Source: Clostridia bacterium (GTDB lineage Bacteria; Bacillota; Clostridia; Oscillospirales; Acutalibacteraceae). From it: 38,285 nt of DNA. Each line of letters starts with the position of its first letter. The stretch's first letter is position 1. The notes under the pieces were generated by a model. It saw only the letters and a list, made by a program, of their open reading frames with translations. It did no database searches and had not been told where the DNA came from. The stretch covers positions 1 to 38,285 of the forward strand of contig JAGBCU010000034.1 of the NCBI GenBank assembly GCA_017937865.1, given 5' to 3'. Shown one piece after another: positions 1 through 8,611 of the stretch. Position numbers and translations under genes: made by a program.

Positions 1-298
1 AACAAATCAGGATGCTGTAAACGAAGTAATTGCAGGTATGCAGAACGTTGTAACAAACGCTCAGGAAAAGGCAAACTACGACGGCTACGACGATGCATAC
101 GCAGAGCTTGAAAATATCTTAAACAATAAAGATAATTACACTCAGGATACCGTAGATGCAGCTCAGGCAGCAAAGGATGCAGCGGATGCACTCGGTAAAG
201 ACCAGCCTGCAACAAATCAGGATGCTGTAAACGAAGTAATTGCAGGTATGCAGAACGTTGTAACAAACGCTCAGGAAAAAGCAAACTACGATGCCTAC
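1..298 (+). repeat. 210-bp coding direct repeat (FIVAR units)
   Basis: Bases 1-80 and 211-290 are identical except for one G/A change (70 versus 280), an exact offset of 210 bp (70 codons). The repeat encodes the join between successive FIVAR units. Near-identity at DNA level implies recent duplication or ongoing gene conversion. More units probably lie to the left of the window. Confidence 0.85.
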
Positions 299-1165
299 AA
301 CAATGCAAAAGCAGAAGCAGACGCTATCATTAATTCGGGTAACGTTGATGAAAACGGCAACCCCATTTACGATGAAGCTGTTTTTGAAGCATACAAAGAA
401 GCAGTAAACAAAATCGATTCTGAGCTTAGTAAAGACCTTCCCGCAAGCGAGCAAGAAACTGTTAACAATGCGGCTGCAGAGCTTGAAAGCTTAAAGGCTA
501 CTCTTGAAGTAAAGAAATATTACACAGTAACCTTCAAGGATGTTGACGGTGACGTTCTCGGCACATCTTCTTACGTAAACGGTGACGTTTTCGGTAACCT
601 TACAGCACCTGCTCTTCCCGAGGATACAGAAACAACTGCTTACGTTGGTTGGATATACGCAGACGGTACTCTTGCTAAGGCTGACGACGTTGTTAACGGT
701 GATATGGACGTAACCGTTGCAAGCGAAGCTAAAAAGCTTATTGCAAAAGACGAAAGCGGAGTTACTATTGATGAGATTACAAGCTTTGTAAGCGGTATTG
801 AAGCAGGTACAACTGTTGAAGAAGTTCTTTCAAAATTTGATAACGACGAGCTTGTTATTGAAATTAAGACTTACGAGGGCGTAGATCTTGCAAGCGAAGA
901 GCTTGTTGGTACAGGTTCAACAATTACTCTTAAATCAAAATACACAGGCGTAGTTTACGAAACAAGAATGTTTATCATTATGGGTGACGTTGACGGTGAC
1001 GGTGATATCGACGATACAGACTTCGAAATTTCTAAATCTGTAGGCTTTGAATCATATACCTACCCCGATGAACATAACTACTTCTTCATTGCTAACGATA
1101 TTGACGAAAACGGTATCATTAACGTTCTCGATGCATTCTATATCGGCAGAATGAAAACAGTTTGA
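1..1165 (+). CDS. Surface protein with FIVAR repeats and C-terminal dockerin-like module (5' partial)
   Basis: The frame is open from the left window edge (first full codon at base 2), so the N-terminus and any signal peptide are missing. The visible part starts inside a helical, Ala/Asn/Asp-rich repeat of the FIVAR type. One complete 70-residue unit is seen, then a diverged unit to about base 520. Next comes a beta-rich InlB-B/Flg_new-like module (about bases 520-740), a short linker domain, and a terminal module with two Ca-binding loops: GDVDGDGDIDDTD at about 985-1025 and NDIDENGIINVLD at about 1097-1135. That pair of loops is the dockerin pattern. FIVAR and dockerin modules are typical of extracellular adhesins and carbohydrate-active proteins. 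It may anchor to a cohesin-bearing scaffold, but no cohesin gene is in the window. Confidence 0.85.
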   Translation, partial: TNQDAVNEVIAGMQNVVTNAQEKANYDGYDDAYAELENILNNKDNYTQDTVDAAQAAKDAADALGKDQPATNQDAVNEVIAGMQNVVTNAQEKANYDAYNNAKAEADAIINSGNVDENGNPIYDEAVFEAYKEAVNKIDSELSKDLPASEQETVNNAAAELESLKATLEVKKYYTVTFKDVDGDVLGTSSYVNGDVFGNLTAPALPEDTETTAYVGWIYADGTLAKADDVVNGDMDVTVASEAKKLIAKDESGVTIDEITSFVSGIEAGTTVEEVLSKFDNDELVIEIKTYEGVDLASEELVGTGSTITLKSKYTGVVYETRMFIIMGDVDGDGDIDDTDFEISKSVGFESYTYPDEHNYFFIANDIDENGIINVLDAFYIGRMKTV

Positions 1166-1190
1166 TAAATTAACAGGTTAAAATAAACGA

Positions 1191-1222
1191 TAACCCTCGC
1201 AAGGAATAGCTTGCGAGGGTTA
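1191..1222. terminator. Bidirectional intrinsic terminator
   Basis: A perfect 13-bp stem (TAACCCTCGCAAG at 1191-1203 with 1210-1222) and 6-nt loop lie between two convergent genes ending at 1165 (+) and 1246 (-). T-rich sequence follows on both strands, so it can serve both. Confidence 0.85.
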
Positions 1223-1245
1223 TTGTGCTGTTTGTATGATTTATA

Positions 1246-2511
1246 TTAATTTTCAAGGCTTTCTGCAAATTCTTTCAGTGAAGAGAAAATTGGCGTTTTT
1301 TCGGGTAGAGCTTCAGCCGTTTTTTCACCTAAAAAAACGGGTGTACATTTGGCGTTTATACCTGCCTCAACGTCTCTTAAAGAGTCACCGACCATATATG
1401 ATTTTTCTAAATCAATATTGAAATCCTTTTGAGCTTTGAGAAGAAGTCCCGGTTGAGGCTTTCTGCAATCGCATTTGATTTTTAATTCTTTTATTTCGTT
1501 AGGAAATCCTGAATCAGGGTGGTGAGGACAGTAGTAAATACCGTCAATAAACGCACCGTTTTCACCTAAAAGAGTTTCAATCCTGTTGTGAATTTCGGTG
1601 AGTTCTTCGATAGTACATTCACCGCGGGCTATAACGGGTTGGTTTGTTGCTATAATCACTAAAAAGCCTAAAGAATGAAGCTTATTTATAGCCTCGCAAA
1701 CGCCGTCGATTAATTCTATTTCGCAAGGCTTTGTGACGTAGCCCTTATGAATATTTACTGTTCCGTCACGGTCAAGAAAAACGGCTTTTTGAGTGCATTT
1801 TTTATGCTTCTTTGAAACAATCCCGCTTTTAATATCGTTTTCAACGGCTTTCAGCCTGTCGGGAGTGCCCATATCCTTAACGTATTCAAAGGTTTTATAA
1901 GAGTAGATTTTACCCGTTTTTATGGCGGGTGCAATAACCTCTTTGTCTAAATCAGCTTTGCCGTCAAAGCTATACATTTTAAGCAGTTCAGGGGATATTA
2001 TTCCTATACCTGCGTTGCATAAATTTGCATAAGAAAAAGGCTTGTTTCCCTTAGGTAAAACCCCCGTTATTACGTCACCGTCAGTTAAAAATAAGGTGCT
2101 GTCAAACGGGTGGTTGTTAGGGTGAGTAAGAAGGGTTGCGAGGGCATTTTTTTCTTTGTGAAAGGATAGCATTTCGGGAAGAGAAAAGTTGAAAATCAAA
2201 TCGCCGTTACACAGTAAAAAATCCTCTTTTAAGCCTAATTTAAAGAGAGCTCCCGCAGTGCCTAAGGGCTGATTTTCAACGTAGTATGAAATGCTTACAC
2301 CAAGTTTTTTCCCGTCACCGAAATAAGCTTTAATTTGCTCGCTTAAATGACCTAAAACGAGAATAAATTCAGTAATTCCCTCGGCTTTTAAAGCATTGAT
2401 TTGATGCTCTAAAACGGGCTTTTCACATAATTTTATTAATGGCTTCGGCGTGTTTTCGCAAACGTTTTTAAGACGTGTGCCCAAACCGCCGGCTAAAATT
2501 ACCGCTTTCAT
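1246..2511 (-). CDS. hddC-gmhB: Fused heptose-1-phosphate nucleotidyltransferase / heptose-bisphosphate phosphatase
   Basis: The 421-residue protein has two enzymes. Residues 1-230 are a sugar nucleotidyltransferase with the GGLGTRL loop (8-14), TPKPL (21-25) and a metal-site NGD (102-104). This matches HddC-type enzymes that make GDP-D-glycero-alpha-D-manno-heptose. Residues 242-421 are a HAD phosphatase with FLDRDGT (catalytic Asp 247/249) and the CPHH...CDCRKP zinc signature of GmhB, which removes the 7-phosphate of heptose 1,7-bisphosphate. The fusion would join two consecutive steps. The HddA-like kinase at 15530 supplies the preceding step; GmhA is not in the window. Start: ATG at 2511 after AAGGGTGG. 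The open frame extends 17 codons upstream but that stretch overlaps the promoter. Other sugar-1-phosphate substrates cannot be excluded. Confidence 0.85.
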   Translation of the reverse strand: MKAVILAGGLGTRLKNVCENTPKPLIKLCEKPVLEHQINALKAEGITEFILVLGHLSEQIKAYFGDGKKLGVSISYYVENQPLGTAGALFKLGLKEDFLLCNGDLIFNFSLPEMLSFHKEKNALATLLTHPNNHPFDSTLFLTDGDVITGVLPKGNKPFSYANLCNAGIGIISPELLKMYSFDGKADLDKEVIAPAIKTGKIYSYKTFEYVKDMGTPDRLKAVENDIKSGIVSKKHKKCTQKAVFLDRDGTVNIHKGYVTKPCEIELIDGVCEAINKLHSLGFLVIIATNQPVIARGECTIEELTEIHNRIETLLGENGAFIDGIYYCPHHPDSGFPNEIKELKIKCDCRKPQPGLLLKAQKDFNIDLEKSYMVGDSLRDVEAGINAKCTPVFLGEKTAEALPEKTPIFSSLKEFAESLEN

Positions 2512-2533
2512 ACTACACCACCCTTCGACGTTA

Positions 2534-2562
2534 ATTGTAGCACAGTTTTCTTTCTTTTTCAA
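2534..2562 (-). promoter_or_regulatory. Promoter for the hddC-gmhB fusion
   Basis: On the minus strand, -35 TTGAAA (2557-2562), 17-bp spacer, -10 TACAAT (2534-2539) preceded by TGC, an extended -10. It lies just upstream of the ATG at 2511. Confidence 0.75.
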
Positions 2563-2598
2563 CGGTAGCTTTCCAAGTCTTTCAAGGGTGCGTTTTCC

Positions 2599-2627
2599 TT
2601 GACAAAGTATAGTATCTATGATAGAAT
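2599..2627 (+). promoter_or_regulatory. Promoter of the radical SAM / heptose operon
   Basis: A near-consensus sigma-A promoter: -35 TTGACA (2599-2604), 17-bp spacer, -10 TAGAAT (2622-2627) preceded by TGA. It gives a leader of roughly 78 nt before the GTG at 2712. I saw no riboswitch or B12-box motif in the leader. Confidence 0.8.
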
Positions 2628-2711
2628 TCTATATTGGTAATATATGATATATAATAAACATATTATAAGCAAATTTTGTCTATAAAGATAAATTTGAACG
2701 GAGGAATATCT

Positions 2712-3647
2712 GTGTCGAATATTTTAGTTACGGGTGGAGCAGGTTATATCGGCTCTGTAATGGTGCCCGAGCTTCTCAAGCTTGGTCACAACGTTACCGT
2801 TTTAGACTCTTTTTTATATAAACAAGCCTCTTTGCTTGATTGCTGTAAATACGATAGCTTTGAAATAATTAAGGGTGACTGCCGTGACGAAGAAACTCTT
2901 AAAAAAGCAATAGACAATAAAGACTTTATTTTCCCTCTTGCAGCTCTTGTAGGCTTTCCCGTATGCGACCGGGATAAAATTGCAGCCCGTACAACAAACC
3001 TCGGTGCAGTTGAAACTCTCTTATCACTTCGAGAAAAGGGTCAGAAAATTATTTTTCCCTGCACAAACAGCGGCTACGGCTTAGGTCAGGGTCAGAATTA
3101 CTGCACAGAGGAATCACCTATAACCCCGATTTCCCTTTACGGTAAAACTAAAATGGCGGCTGAAAAGGCAATTCTTGATTCGGGCGAATCCGTTGCATTC
3201 AGATTTGCAACTCTTTTCGGTGCTTCGCCGAGAATGAGACTTGATTTACTTGTAAACGATTTTGTTTACCGTGCAGTGTTTGACCGCTCACTTATAGTTT
3301 TCGAGGGTCACTTTATGAGAAATTATCTTCACGTAAGAGATGCGGCAAATGCATTTATTTTTGCAATGGATAACTTCGAAAAAATGAAAGGGCAGACCTA
3401 TAACTGCGGTTTAAGTGATGCTAATCTTTCAAAATTAGAGCTTTGCGAAAGAATTAAAGCACAGCTTCCTAAATTTGAGTACCTTGAAGCACCTATCGGC
3501 GTTGACCCCGACAAGCGTAATTATCTCGTTTCTAACGAAAAAATTGAGAGCTTCGGCTTTAAGCCCTCGTATTCAATCGACGACGGCATTAAAGAGCTTA
3601 TAAAGGCTTACTCGATCATTAAAAATTCTTTTTACGGAAATGTGTGA
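2712..3647 (+). CDS. NAD-dependent sugar-nucleotide epimerase/dehydratase (extended SDR)
   Basis: The 311-residue protein begins with the Rossmann motif TGGAGYIG (7-14), has the SDR catalytic YGKTK (Tyr143, Lys147) and a Ser/Thr-rich stretch before it (CTNSGYG, about 117-123). These place it in the extended SDR family that acts on nucleotide sugars (4-epimerases, 4,6-dehydratases, reductases). The substrate is not readable from sequence. The surrounding heptose genes suggest a GDP-heptose derivative. Start: GTG at 2712 preceded at 7 nt by GGAGG. A TTG at 2676 is in frame but lacks such a site. It is the first gene of the operon, and the cupin follows after 5 bp. Confidence 0.85.
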   Translation: MSNILVTGGAGYIGSVMVPELLKLGHNVTVLDSFLYKQASLLDCCKYDSFEIIKGDCRDEETLKKAIDNKDFIFPLAALVGFPVCDRDKIAARTTNLGAVETLLSLREKGQKIIFPCTNSGYGLGQGQNYCTEESPITPISLYGKTKMAAEKAILDSGESVAFRFATLFGASPRMRLDLLVNDFVYRAVFDRSLIVFEGHFMRNYLHVRDAANAFIFAMDNFEKMKGQTYNCGLSDANLSKLELCERIKAQLPKFEYLEAPIGVDPDKRNYLVSNEKIESFGFKPSYSIDDGIKELIKAYSIIKNSFYGNV

Positions 3648-3652
3648 AATAA

Positions 3653-4018
3653 ATGAAGCTTGTTGAAATTTTAAAACCTGATTTCGTACATGAGGACGAA
3701 AGGGGTATTCTTTCTCAGATTACCCATACACCCTACGGTCAGGTAAATTCAGCCTTTACTAAGAAAGGTGCTGTAAGAGGGAGATACCATTACCACAAAA
3801 CCACAAAAGAGATTTTTTACATCATTACGGGTGAAATAAAAGTATCTCTTTCTCTTGACGGTGTTTCCGAAGAGCATATTTTCAAAACAGGAGATATGTT
3901 TTTAGTGCCCGAATACGTTCGTCATAACTTCGATTTTCAAGAGGATACCTATCTTGTTTCCTTTTACACCTCTTGCGTTGAGCTTCCCGACGGCACAAAG
4001 GATATAGTGAGCGATTAA
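3653..4018 (+). CDS. Sugar-modifying cupin (RmlC/FdtA-like)
   Basis: A 121-residue single-domain cupin with RGRYHYHKTTKEIFYI (about 43-58) and a second motif GDMFLVPEYVRHNF (about 81-94). The His residues fit cupin sugar enzymes such as NDP-4-keto-sugar 3,5-epimerases, 3,4-ketoisomerases and WxcM-like proteins. Length is shorter than RmlC (about 180) and close to FdtA/QdtA ketoisomerases (about 140). With the preceding SDR it could convert a 4-keto nucleotide sugar. It starts 5 bp after the SDR gene with a weak ribosome binding site, suggesting translational coupling. Confidence 0.75.
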   Translation: MKLVEILKPDFVHEDERGILSQITHTPYGQVNSAFTKKGAVRGRYHYHKTTKEIFYIITGEIKVSLSLDGVSEEHIFKTGDMFLVPEYVRHNFDFQEDTYLVSFYTSCVELPDGTKDIVSD

Positions 4019-4035
4019 TTTTTGGAGAATGCATA

Positions 4036-5955
4036 ATGAAAAAGAACGTGTATTTGATACAACCTACATATATGAATGCATCTGTTGTGCATCTTCCTTA
4101 CGCAATCGGTGCTTTAGCTTCGTATGCCTGGAAGTTTCAGGATATTTGCGACAGCTATGATTTAAAGGGTATTTTCTTTTTGAGAGATAAGCTTTCAGAT
4201 ATCGTAGAAAAGTTGGATAATCCCTTTTTAATCGGCTTTTCAAACTACATCTGGAACTTTGAATATAACAAAAAATTAGCCGAAGAGGTTAAGAAAGCCT
4301 ACCCCGAGTGTATTATAGTTTTCGGCGGTCCTCAGATTTCTGAGGATTCAGGGCTTTTTGAGGAATGTCCCTTCATTGATTTTCTTATGTACTACGAGGG
4401 CGAGGTACCATTCCGTGATTTATTAAGAGCCTACGACGGAAAGCTTCAGTTAAATGAAGTAAGCAACATTGCTTACCGCTTACCCGACGGCTCAATTAAC
4501 ACAACGGAATTTAAAGCATCTGAAATATCAGATTTCCCGTCACCCTATGAAAGCGGATTTTTTGACAGAATTATTGAAGAAAATCCCGATATAGATTTTA
4601 TACCTCTTATCGAAACAAACAGAGGTTGCCCAAATAAATGTGCATATTGCAGTTGGGGTAAAATAAAAACCCGTGTGAGAATGTTCCCCCTTGAAAGAGT
4701 TTTTGCTGATATTGAGTGGGTAAGTAAGCACAATAAAGAGTTTTTAGGCTTTGCTGATGCAAACTTCGGTCTTTTTCCCCGTGATGAAAAGATTGTTGAT
4801 AAAATAATTGAGTGTTATCACGAAACGGGTTATCCTAAAAAGTTTCAGGTATCCTACTCAAAAGAAACGGGCGACCGAGTTTTTAATATTACTAAAAAGC
4901 TTAACGAGCACGGTATGGATAAGGGTGTTACCCTTTCTTTCCAGTCAATGTCAAAAATTGTTCAGGAAAATATCGGTAGGTCTAATATGGACGTTGAATA
5001 TTACAAAGCCTTGTTACAGAAATATTCAGAAGCTAAAATTCCTACTTATACCGACCTTATTTTAGGTCTTCCCGGTGAAACTCTTGAAAGCTTTAAGGGC
5101 GGTATTGACGAGTTGCTCGAGCACGGTCAGCATACTTCACTTTTTGTGCATTTGTGCGAATGGCTGCCGTTGGCTGAAATGGGCAAAAAGGAATATATGG
5201 AAAAGCACGGAATCGGCTTTAGTAAAGTTCCCTTGAACCAACCTCACAGAAGCTCTTCTGATGAAAACGACGTTCAGGAATTTTCAAGAATTATCACCTC
5301 AACCTCAACAATGGATGAAAACGAGTGGAAGGCTATGGTAATGTTTTCAACCTGTGCCTTATGCTTTCACCATTTAGGTCTTCTTCAGCTTATTGCTTTA
5401 TATGTGCATTATGAAAAAGGTGTAAAATACAGCGACTTTTACAGCGATTTACTTTCCCATCTTTTAACTGAAGAAAATGTTGGCGAGGCTTTTATAAGAG
5501 TTAAAAAGCAAACTGACGACGTTATAGAGAAAAATGAGTCGGTAGTTGTTTTCGATGATATGTTTGGTGATATAGCCTGGCCCTTTGAGGAATATGCTTT
5601 CTTAAAAACAGTTTCAAAGAAGGATGCCTTCTACGAAAATGTTGAAAAGTTTTTAGAAAAATATATCGAAGACGAAAAGCTTCGCAAGGATTTAGTGCGT
5701 TATCAGAATTTCGTTGTGAAGGATGTCAACGTTTCCGAAAAGTATTTTGAGGGCGAATATGATTGGAAAAATTATTTTCAGTCAATTCTCGTGGATGATA
5801 TTCACCACGAGCTTGAAAAAAGAAACGTGCGCTACTCGGTAAAGGATGAAAGAGTTACTCATTCCTGGCCCGAATATGCTGAAAAGGTTTTGTGGTTTGG
5901 CAGAAGAGGCGGTAAGAATATCTACACTTCGGAAATCACAGAGGAAAAAATATAA
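4036..5955 (+). CDS. B12-binding radical SAM protein, paralog 1
   Basis: 639 residues. Residues 1-135 form a Rossmann-like cobalamin-binding domain of the radical SAM type (VFGG at 95-98, then EGEVPF) without the DxHxxG motif, as is usual in this class. The radical SAM core has the 4Fe-4S motif Cys198-x3-Cys202-x2-Cys205, and LILGLPGET at 341-349. A long C-terminal part (about 390-639) carries CALC (440-443) followed by FHHLGLL, and ends with a VLWFGRRGG motif shared by all four paralogs. Cobalamin radical SAM enzymes often methylate unactivated carbons or rearrange sugars and lipids; the substrate here is unknown. A good GGAG site precedes the ATG at 8 nt. Confidence 0.85.
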   Translation: MKKNVYLIQPTYMNASVVHLPYAIGALASYAWKFQDICDSYDLKGIFFLRDKLSDIVEKLDNPFLIGFSNYIWNFEYNKKLAEEVKKAYPECIIVFGGPQISEDSGLFEECPFIDFLMYYEGEVPFRDLLRAYDGKLQLNEVSNIAYRLPDGSINTTEFKASEISDFPSPYESGFFDRIIEENPDIDFIPLIETNRGCPNKCAYCSWGKIKTRVRMFPLERVFADIEWVSKHNKEFLGFADANFGLFPRDEKIVDKIIECYHETGYPKKFQVSYSKETGDRVFNITKKLNEHGMDKGVTLSFQSMSKIVQENIGRSNMDVEYYKALLQKYSEAKIPTYTDLILGLPGETLESFKGGIDELLEHGQHTSLFVHLCEWLPLAEMGKKEYMEKHGIGFSKVPLNQPHRSSSDENDVQEFSRIITSTSTMDENEWKAMVMFSTCALCFHHLGLLQLIALYVHYEKGVKYSDFYSDLLSHLLTEENVGEAFIRVKKQTDDVIEKNESVVVFDDMFGDIAWPFEEYAFLKTVSKKDAFYENVEKFLEKYIEDEKLRKDLVRYQNFVVKDVNVSEKYFEGEYDWKNYFQSILVDDIHHELEKRNVRYSVKDERVTHSWPEYAEKVLWFGRRGGKNIYTSEITEEKI

Positions 5956-5963
5956 GAGGTTGT

Positions 5964-6680
5964 ATGGAAAACAATTATTCTTTATCTGTTGCATTCTGTA
6001 CTATTAACGAAACAAGCTCACTTATAAGTGCTTACGAAAAGGTTAAGGGCTGCAGCTGTGCAGACGAGTATCTTTTTATCGTTGCAAAAAATGCTACTGA
6101 GGAATGTAAAAAAACAGTTGAAAAGCTTTGCGAAAATGAAAAATGCAGATTCGTTTTTCAGGATGGCTACGGCTTGGGTAATGCAATAAGGAAGTCCTTT
6201 GACGAGGTAAAGGGTACTCACCTTATTTTATGGCCTGCCGATGACGATATGGATATTAATGCACTTCCCCAAATGGTAAAGCTTTCAAAAATGAACCCCC
6301 AAAAAATTGTTACCGTAAGCCGTTGGAAAGCCGATAAAGGCTTTGAGGGCTACGGTACAATAAGAACGGTTATAAATTTTGTTTCTCAAAAGGCATTTGC
6401 GATTCTGTTTAAATCAGATTTAACGGATTTTACTAACCCTACGCAGATTGCCCCCGTGAGCGTTTACAGAAAAATAAAATGGCAGGGTAACGACTTCGAG
6501 TTTATGCCCGAAATGATTTTTAAGCCCTTAAAAATCGGTTGCGAATTTATAGAGGTACCTTGCAAAAGTATTCCGAGAAAAGACGGAAAAACAAACGGCA
6601 GCTTTAAGAAGTTTGCCAAATATTATCCGGTGATTTTTAAAATTTATAAAATGAAGCCGGAAGACGTAATGAAGGTGTAA
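5964..6680 (+). CDS. GT2 glycosyltransferase (dolichyl-phosphate-mannose-synthase-like)
   Basis: A 238-residue soluble GT-A fold enzyme. LILWPADDDMD (88-97) holds the Asp-rich metal and nucleotide-sugar site, and the C-terminal MPEMIFKPLKIGCEFIEVPC resembles the DPM1/DPG synthase group. No membrane helix is evident. It lies 8 bp after radical SAM paralog 1 and 2 bp before paralog 2, so it is probably translationally coupled to both. That position suggests it transfers the sugar the radical SAM enzymes act on, or makes their acceptor. The donor is unknown; GDP-heptose is a context guess. Confidence 0.8.
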   Translation: MENNYSLSVAFCTINETSSLISAYEKVKGCSCADEYLFIVAKNATEECKKTVEKLCENEKCRFVFQDGYGLGNAIRKSFDEVKGTHLILWPADDDMDINALPQMVKLSKMNPQKIVTVSRWKADKGFEGYGTIRTVINFVSQKAFAILFKSDLTDFTNPTQIAPVSVYRKIKWQGNDFEFMPEMIFKPLKIGCEFIEVPCKSIPRKDGKTNGSFKKFAKYYPVIFKIYKMKPEDVMKV

Positions 6681-6682
6681 AA

Positions 6683-8608
6683 ATGAAACGAGTGTATTTT
6701 ATACAGGCAAACCTTTCCTATGGTAAGGCTTATTATCTTCCGTATGCAACGGGTTGTCTTGCCGCGTATGCCTGGCAATTTGAAAGTATAAATACAGAAT
6801 ATGAAATCGCAGAATTTATATTTAAAAGAGACCCCGTAGAAAAGGTTATGGCGGAGTTAAAAGAGCCGTCAGTTGTTGCTTTTTCCTGCTACACCTGGAC
6901 CTTTGAGTATAATAAAACACTCGCAAAAAGAATAAAAGAAAAATATCCCGATTGTCTTATAATCTTCGGCGGTCACAGTATATCTGAAAACGTTGACGTT
7001 TTTCCCGAGCTTCCCTTTGTTGACGTGCTTATGTACGGCGAGGGCGAAAGAGATTTTAAGTCTTTGTTAGAGCAGTTTAACACAGAAGAAAAGGATTTTT
7101 CTGGAATCCCTAATATCGCTTACAGAAAAGACGGCAAAATTTACACCACTGAAAGAAAATTTTACGACAATTTAGACGGCTTCGTTTCACCTTATCTTGA
7201 AGGCTACTTTGATAAAATAGTAGAAGCAAATCCCGAGCAGGAATTTTGTGCGGTAATTGAAACAAACAGAGGTTGCCCCTATAACTGTGCTTACTGCGAT
7301 TGGTGCTATACGGTTGATATCCGTCAATTTCCTATGGACAAGGTTAAGGGAGAAATCGTTTGGTGCAGTAAAAACAGAGTTGAATATATTTTCTGTGCCG
7401 ATTCAAACTTCGGTATTTTAAAACGCGACCTTGATATTGCAAAATTTGTTGTAGAGGTTAAAAAAGAGAGAGGCTATCCGCATATTTTCAATAACTGCTT
7501 TGCTAAAAACAGTAACGATACGGTTTTTGAAATTTCAAAGCTCTTTTACGATAACAGGCTCAATAAAGCCGCAACACTGGCTTATCAGACAGTTTGCGAT
7601 GAAGCACTTAAAAACGTAAACCGTAAAAACTTCACAATGGAAGCTTTTTCGGATTTGGTTACTAAATATAACGAGCATAATATCCCCACCTATACGGAAA
7701 TGATTTTAGGTCTTCCGGGTGAAACCTACGATAGCTTCTGCGACGGTCTTTGTAAGCTTATTGAGGCAGGTCAGCAAACTGCCCTTACTGTTTACTATTG
7801 CCAAGTTTACCCCAACTCTCTTATGGGTAAAAAGGAATATCGCGATTTACACGGTATTGAAACAGCAAAGGTACCCCTTAACTATTTACATTCAACAATG
7901 CCTGAGGAAGAGGATATTACAGAATATACCGAGCTTATAGTTGCAACCCGTGATATGCCCTTTGAGGATATGATGAAATCGATTATGTTTTGCACATGCT
8001 TACAGTGCTTCCATCATATCGGTCTTTTAAAATATTTCTCAATTTACGTAAGGCATGAGCTTAATATAAGCTACCTTGAATTTTACAAACGCTTGCTCGA
8101 CTTTATTTTTAAATCTGAAAACACCTTTTTAAACGAATTGTTTAACAGATTTAAAGAGCAGTGCAGCGACTTCTCAAACGGTGAATGGTCTTATTACAAC
8201 GAAAAATTCGGTGATATAGGCTGGTTTCTTGAAGAAGGTGCGTATATGGAAATCGTTTCAAATTACGAAATCTTCTGGAAAGAAATTATTCCTTTCCTCA
8301 AAGAATTTGATATTGCACCTGAAATTTTCGATGAATTAACAAAATTCCAGAAATTTGTTATCCGACTTCCCGAGCAGGAAAAAATATCCTGTGAATTTGA
8401 ATACGATTTTTACAATTACTTCCATAATGCTCTTTCGCAGAGCTATAAGCCCTTAGAGGCAAAGAAAAATAAAATCGAGGTTGATTTACCTAACCCCGTT
8501 TACAATTGGAAGGATTATGCACGAAAAATCGTTCTCTTTGCAAAAAGACGAGGCGATACAATCGTAATCAACGATAAAAAGTATCTTACAGTAACTTACG
8601 GAGAGTAA
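6683..8608 (+). CDS. B12-binding radical SAM protein, paralog 2
   Basis: 641 residues with the same order as paralog 1: cobalamin-binding domain (IIFGG at 93-97, YGEGE at 118-122), radical SAM core and long C-terminal region. The cluster Cys are 198, 202 and 205, followed by an extra Cys208 (CAYCDWC) that paralogs 1 and 3 lack. The C-terminal region has CTCLQC (437-442) before FHHIGLL and ends with IVLFAKRRG. Cys373 in YYCQVYP lines up with a Cys in every paralog. Function within the family is unknown. The ATG follows the glycosyltransferase stop by 2 bp, with an AAGGTG site inside the upstream gene. Confidence 0.85.
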   Translation: MKRVYFIQANLSYGKAYYLPYATGCLAAYAWQFESINTEYEIAEFIFKRDPVEKVMAELKEPSVVAFSCYTWTFEYNKTLAKRIKEKYPDCLIIFGGHSISENVDVFPELPFVDVLMYGEGERDFKSLLEQFNTEEKDFSGIPNIAYRKDGKIYTTERKFYDNLDGFVSPYLEGYFDKIVEANPEQEFCAVIETNRGCPYNCAYCDWCYTVDIRQFPMDKVKGEIVWCSKNRVEYIFCADSNFGILKRDLDIAKFVVEVKKERGYPHIFNNCFAKNSNDTVFEISKLFYDNRLNKAATLAYQTVCDEALKNVNRKNFTMEAFSDLVTKYNEHNIPTYTEMILGLPGETYDSFCDGLCKLIEAGQQTALTVYYCQVYPNSLMGKKEYRDLHGIETAKVPLNYLHSTMPEEEDITEYTELIVATRDMPFEDMMKSIMFCTCLQCFHHIGLLKYFSIYVRHELNISYLEFYKRLLDFIFKSENTFLNELFNRFKEQCSDFSNGEWSYYNEKFGDIGWFLEEGAYMEIVSNYEIFWKEIIPFLKEFDIAPEIFDELTKFQKFVIRLPEQEKISCEFEYDFYNYFHNALSQSYKPLEAKKNKIEVDLPNPVYNWKDYARKIVLFAKRRGDTIVINDKKYLTVTYGE

Positions 8609-8611
8609 CCA

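Noticed and set aside
1..298. Possible CRISPR or tandem-repeat array
   Set aside because: The repeat is 210 bp, in frame and encodes FIVAR units, with no spacer structure.
2512..2562. Longer N-terminus of the HddC-GmhB fusion
   Set aside because: The extra 17 codons overlap a good -10 element, and the motif MKAVILAGGLGTRL starts at 2511 behind a ribosome binding site.
2628..2711. Cobalamin riboswitch in the leader of the radical SAM operon
   Set aside because: The leader is only about 78 nt, AT-rich, and lacks a B12-box-like motif.
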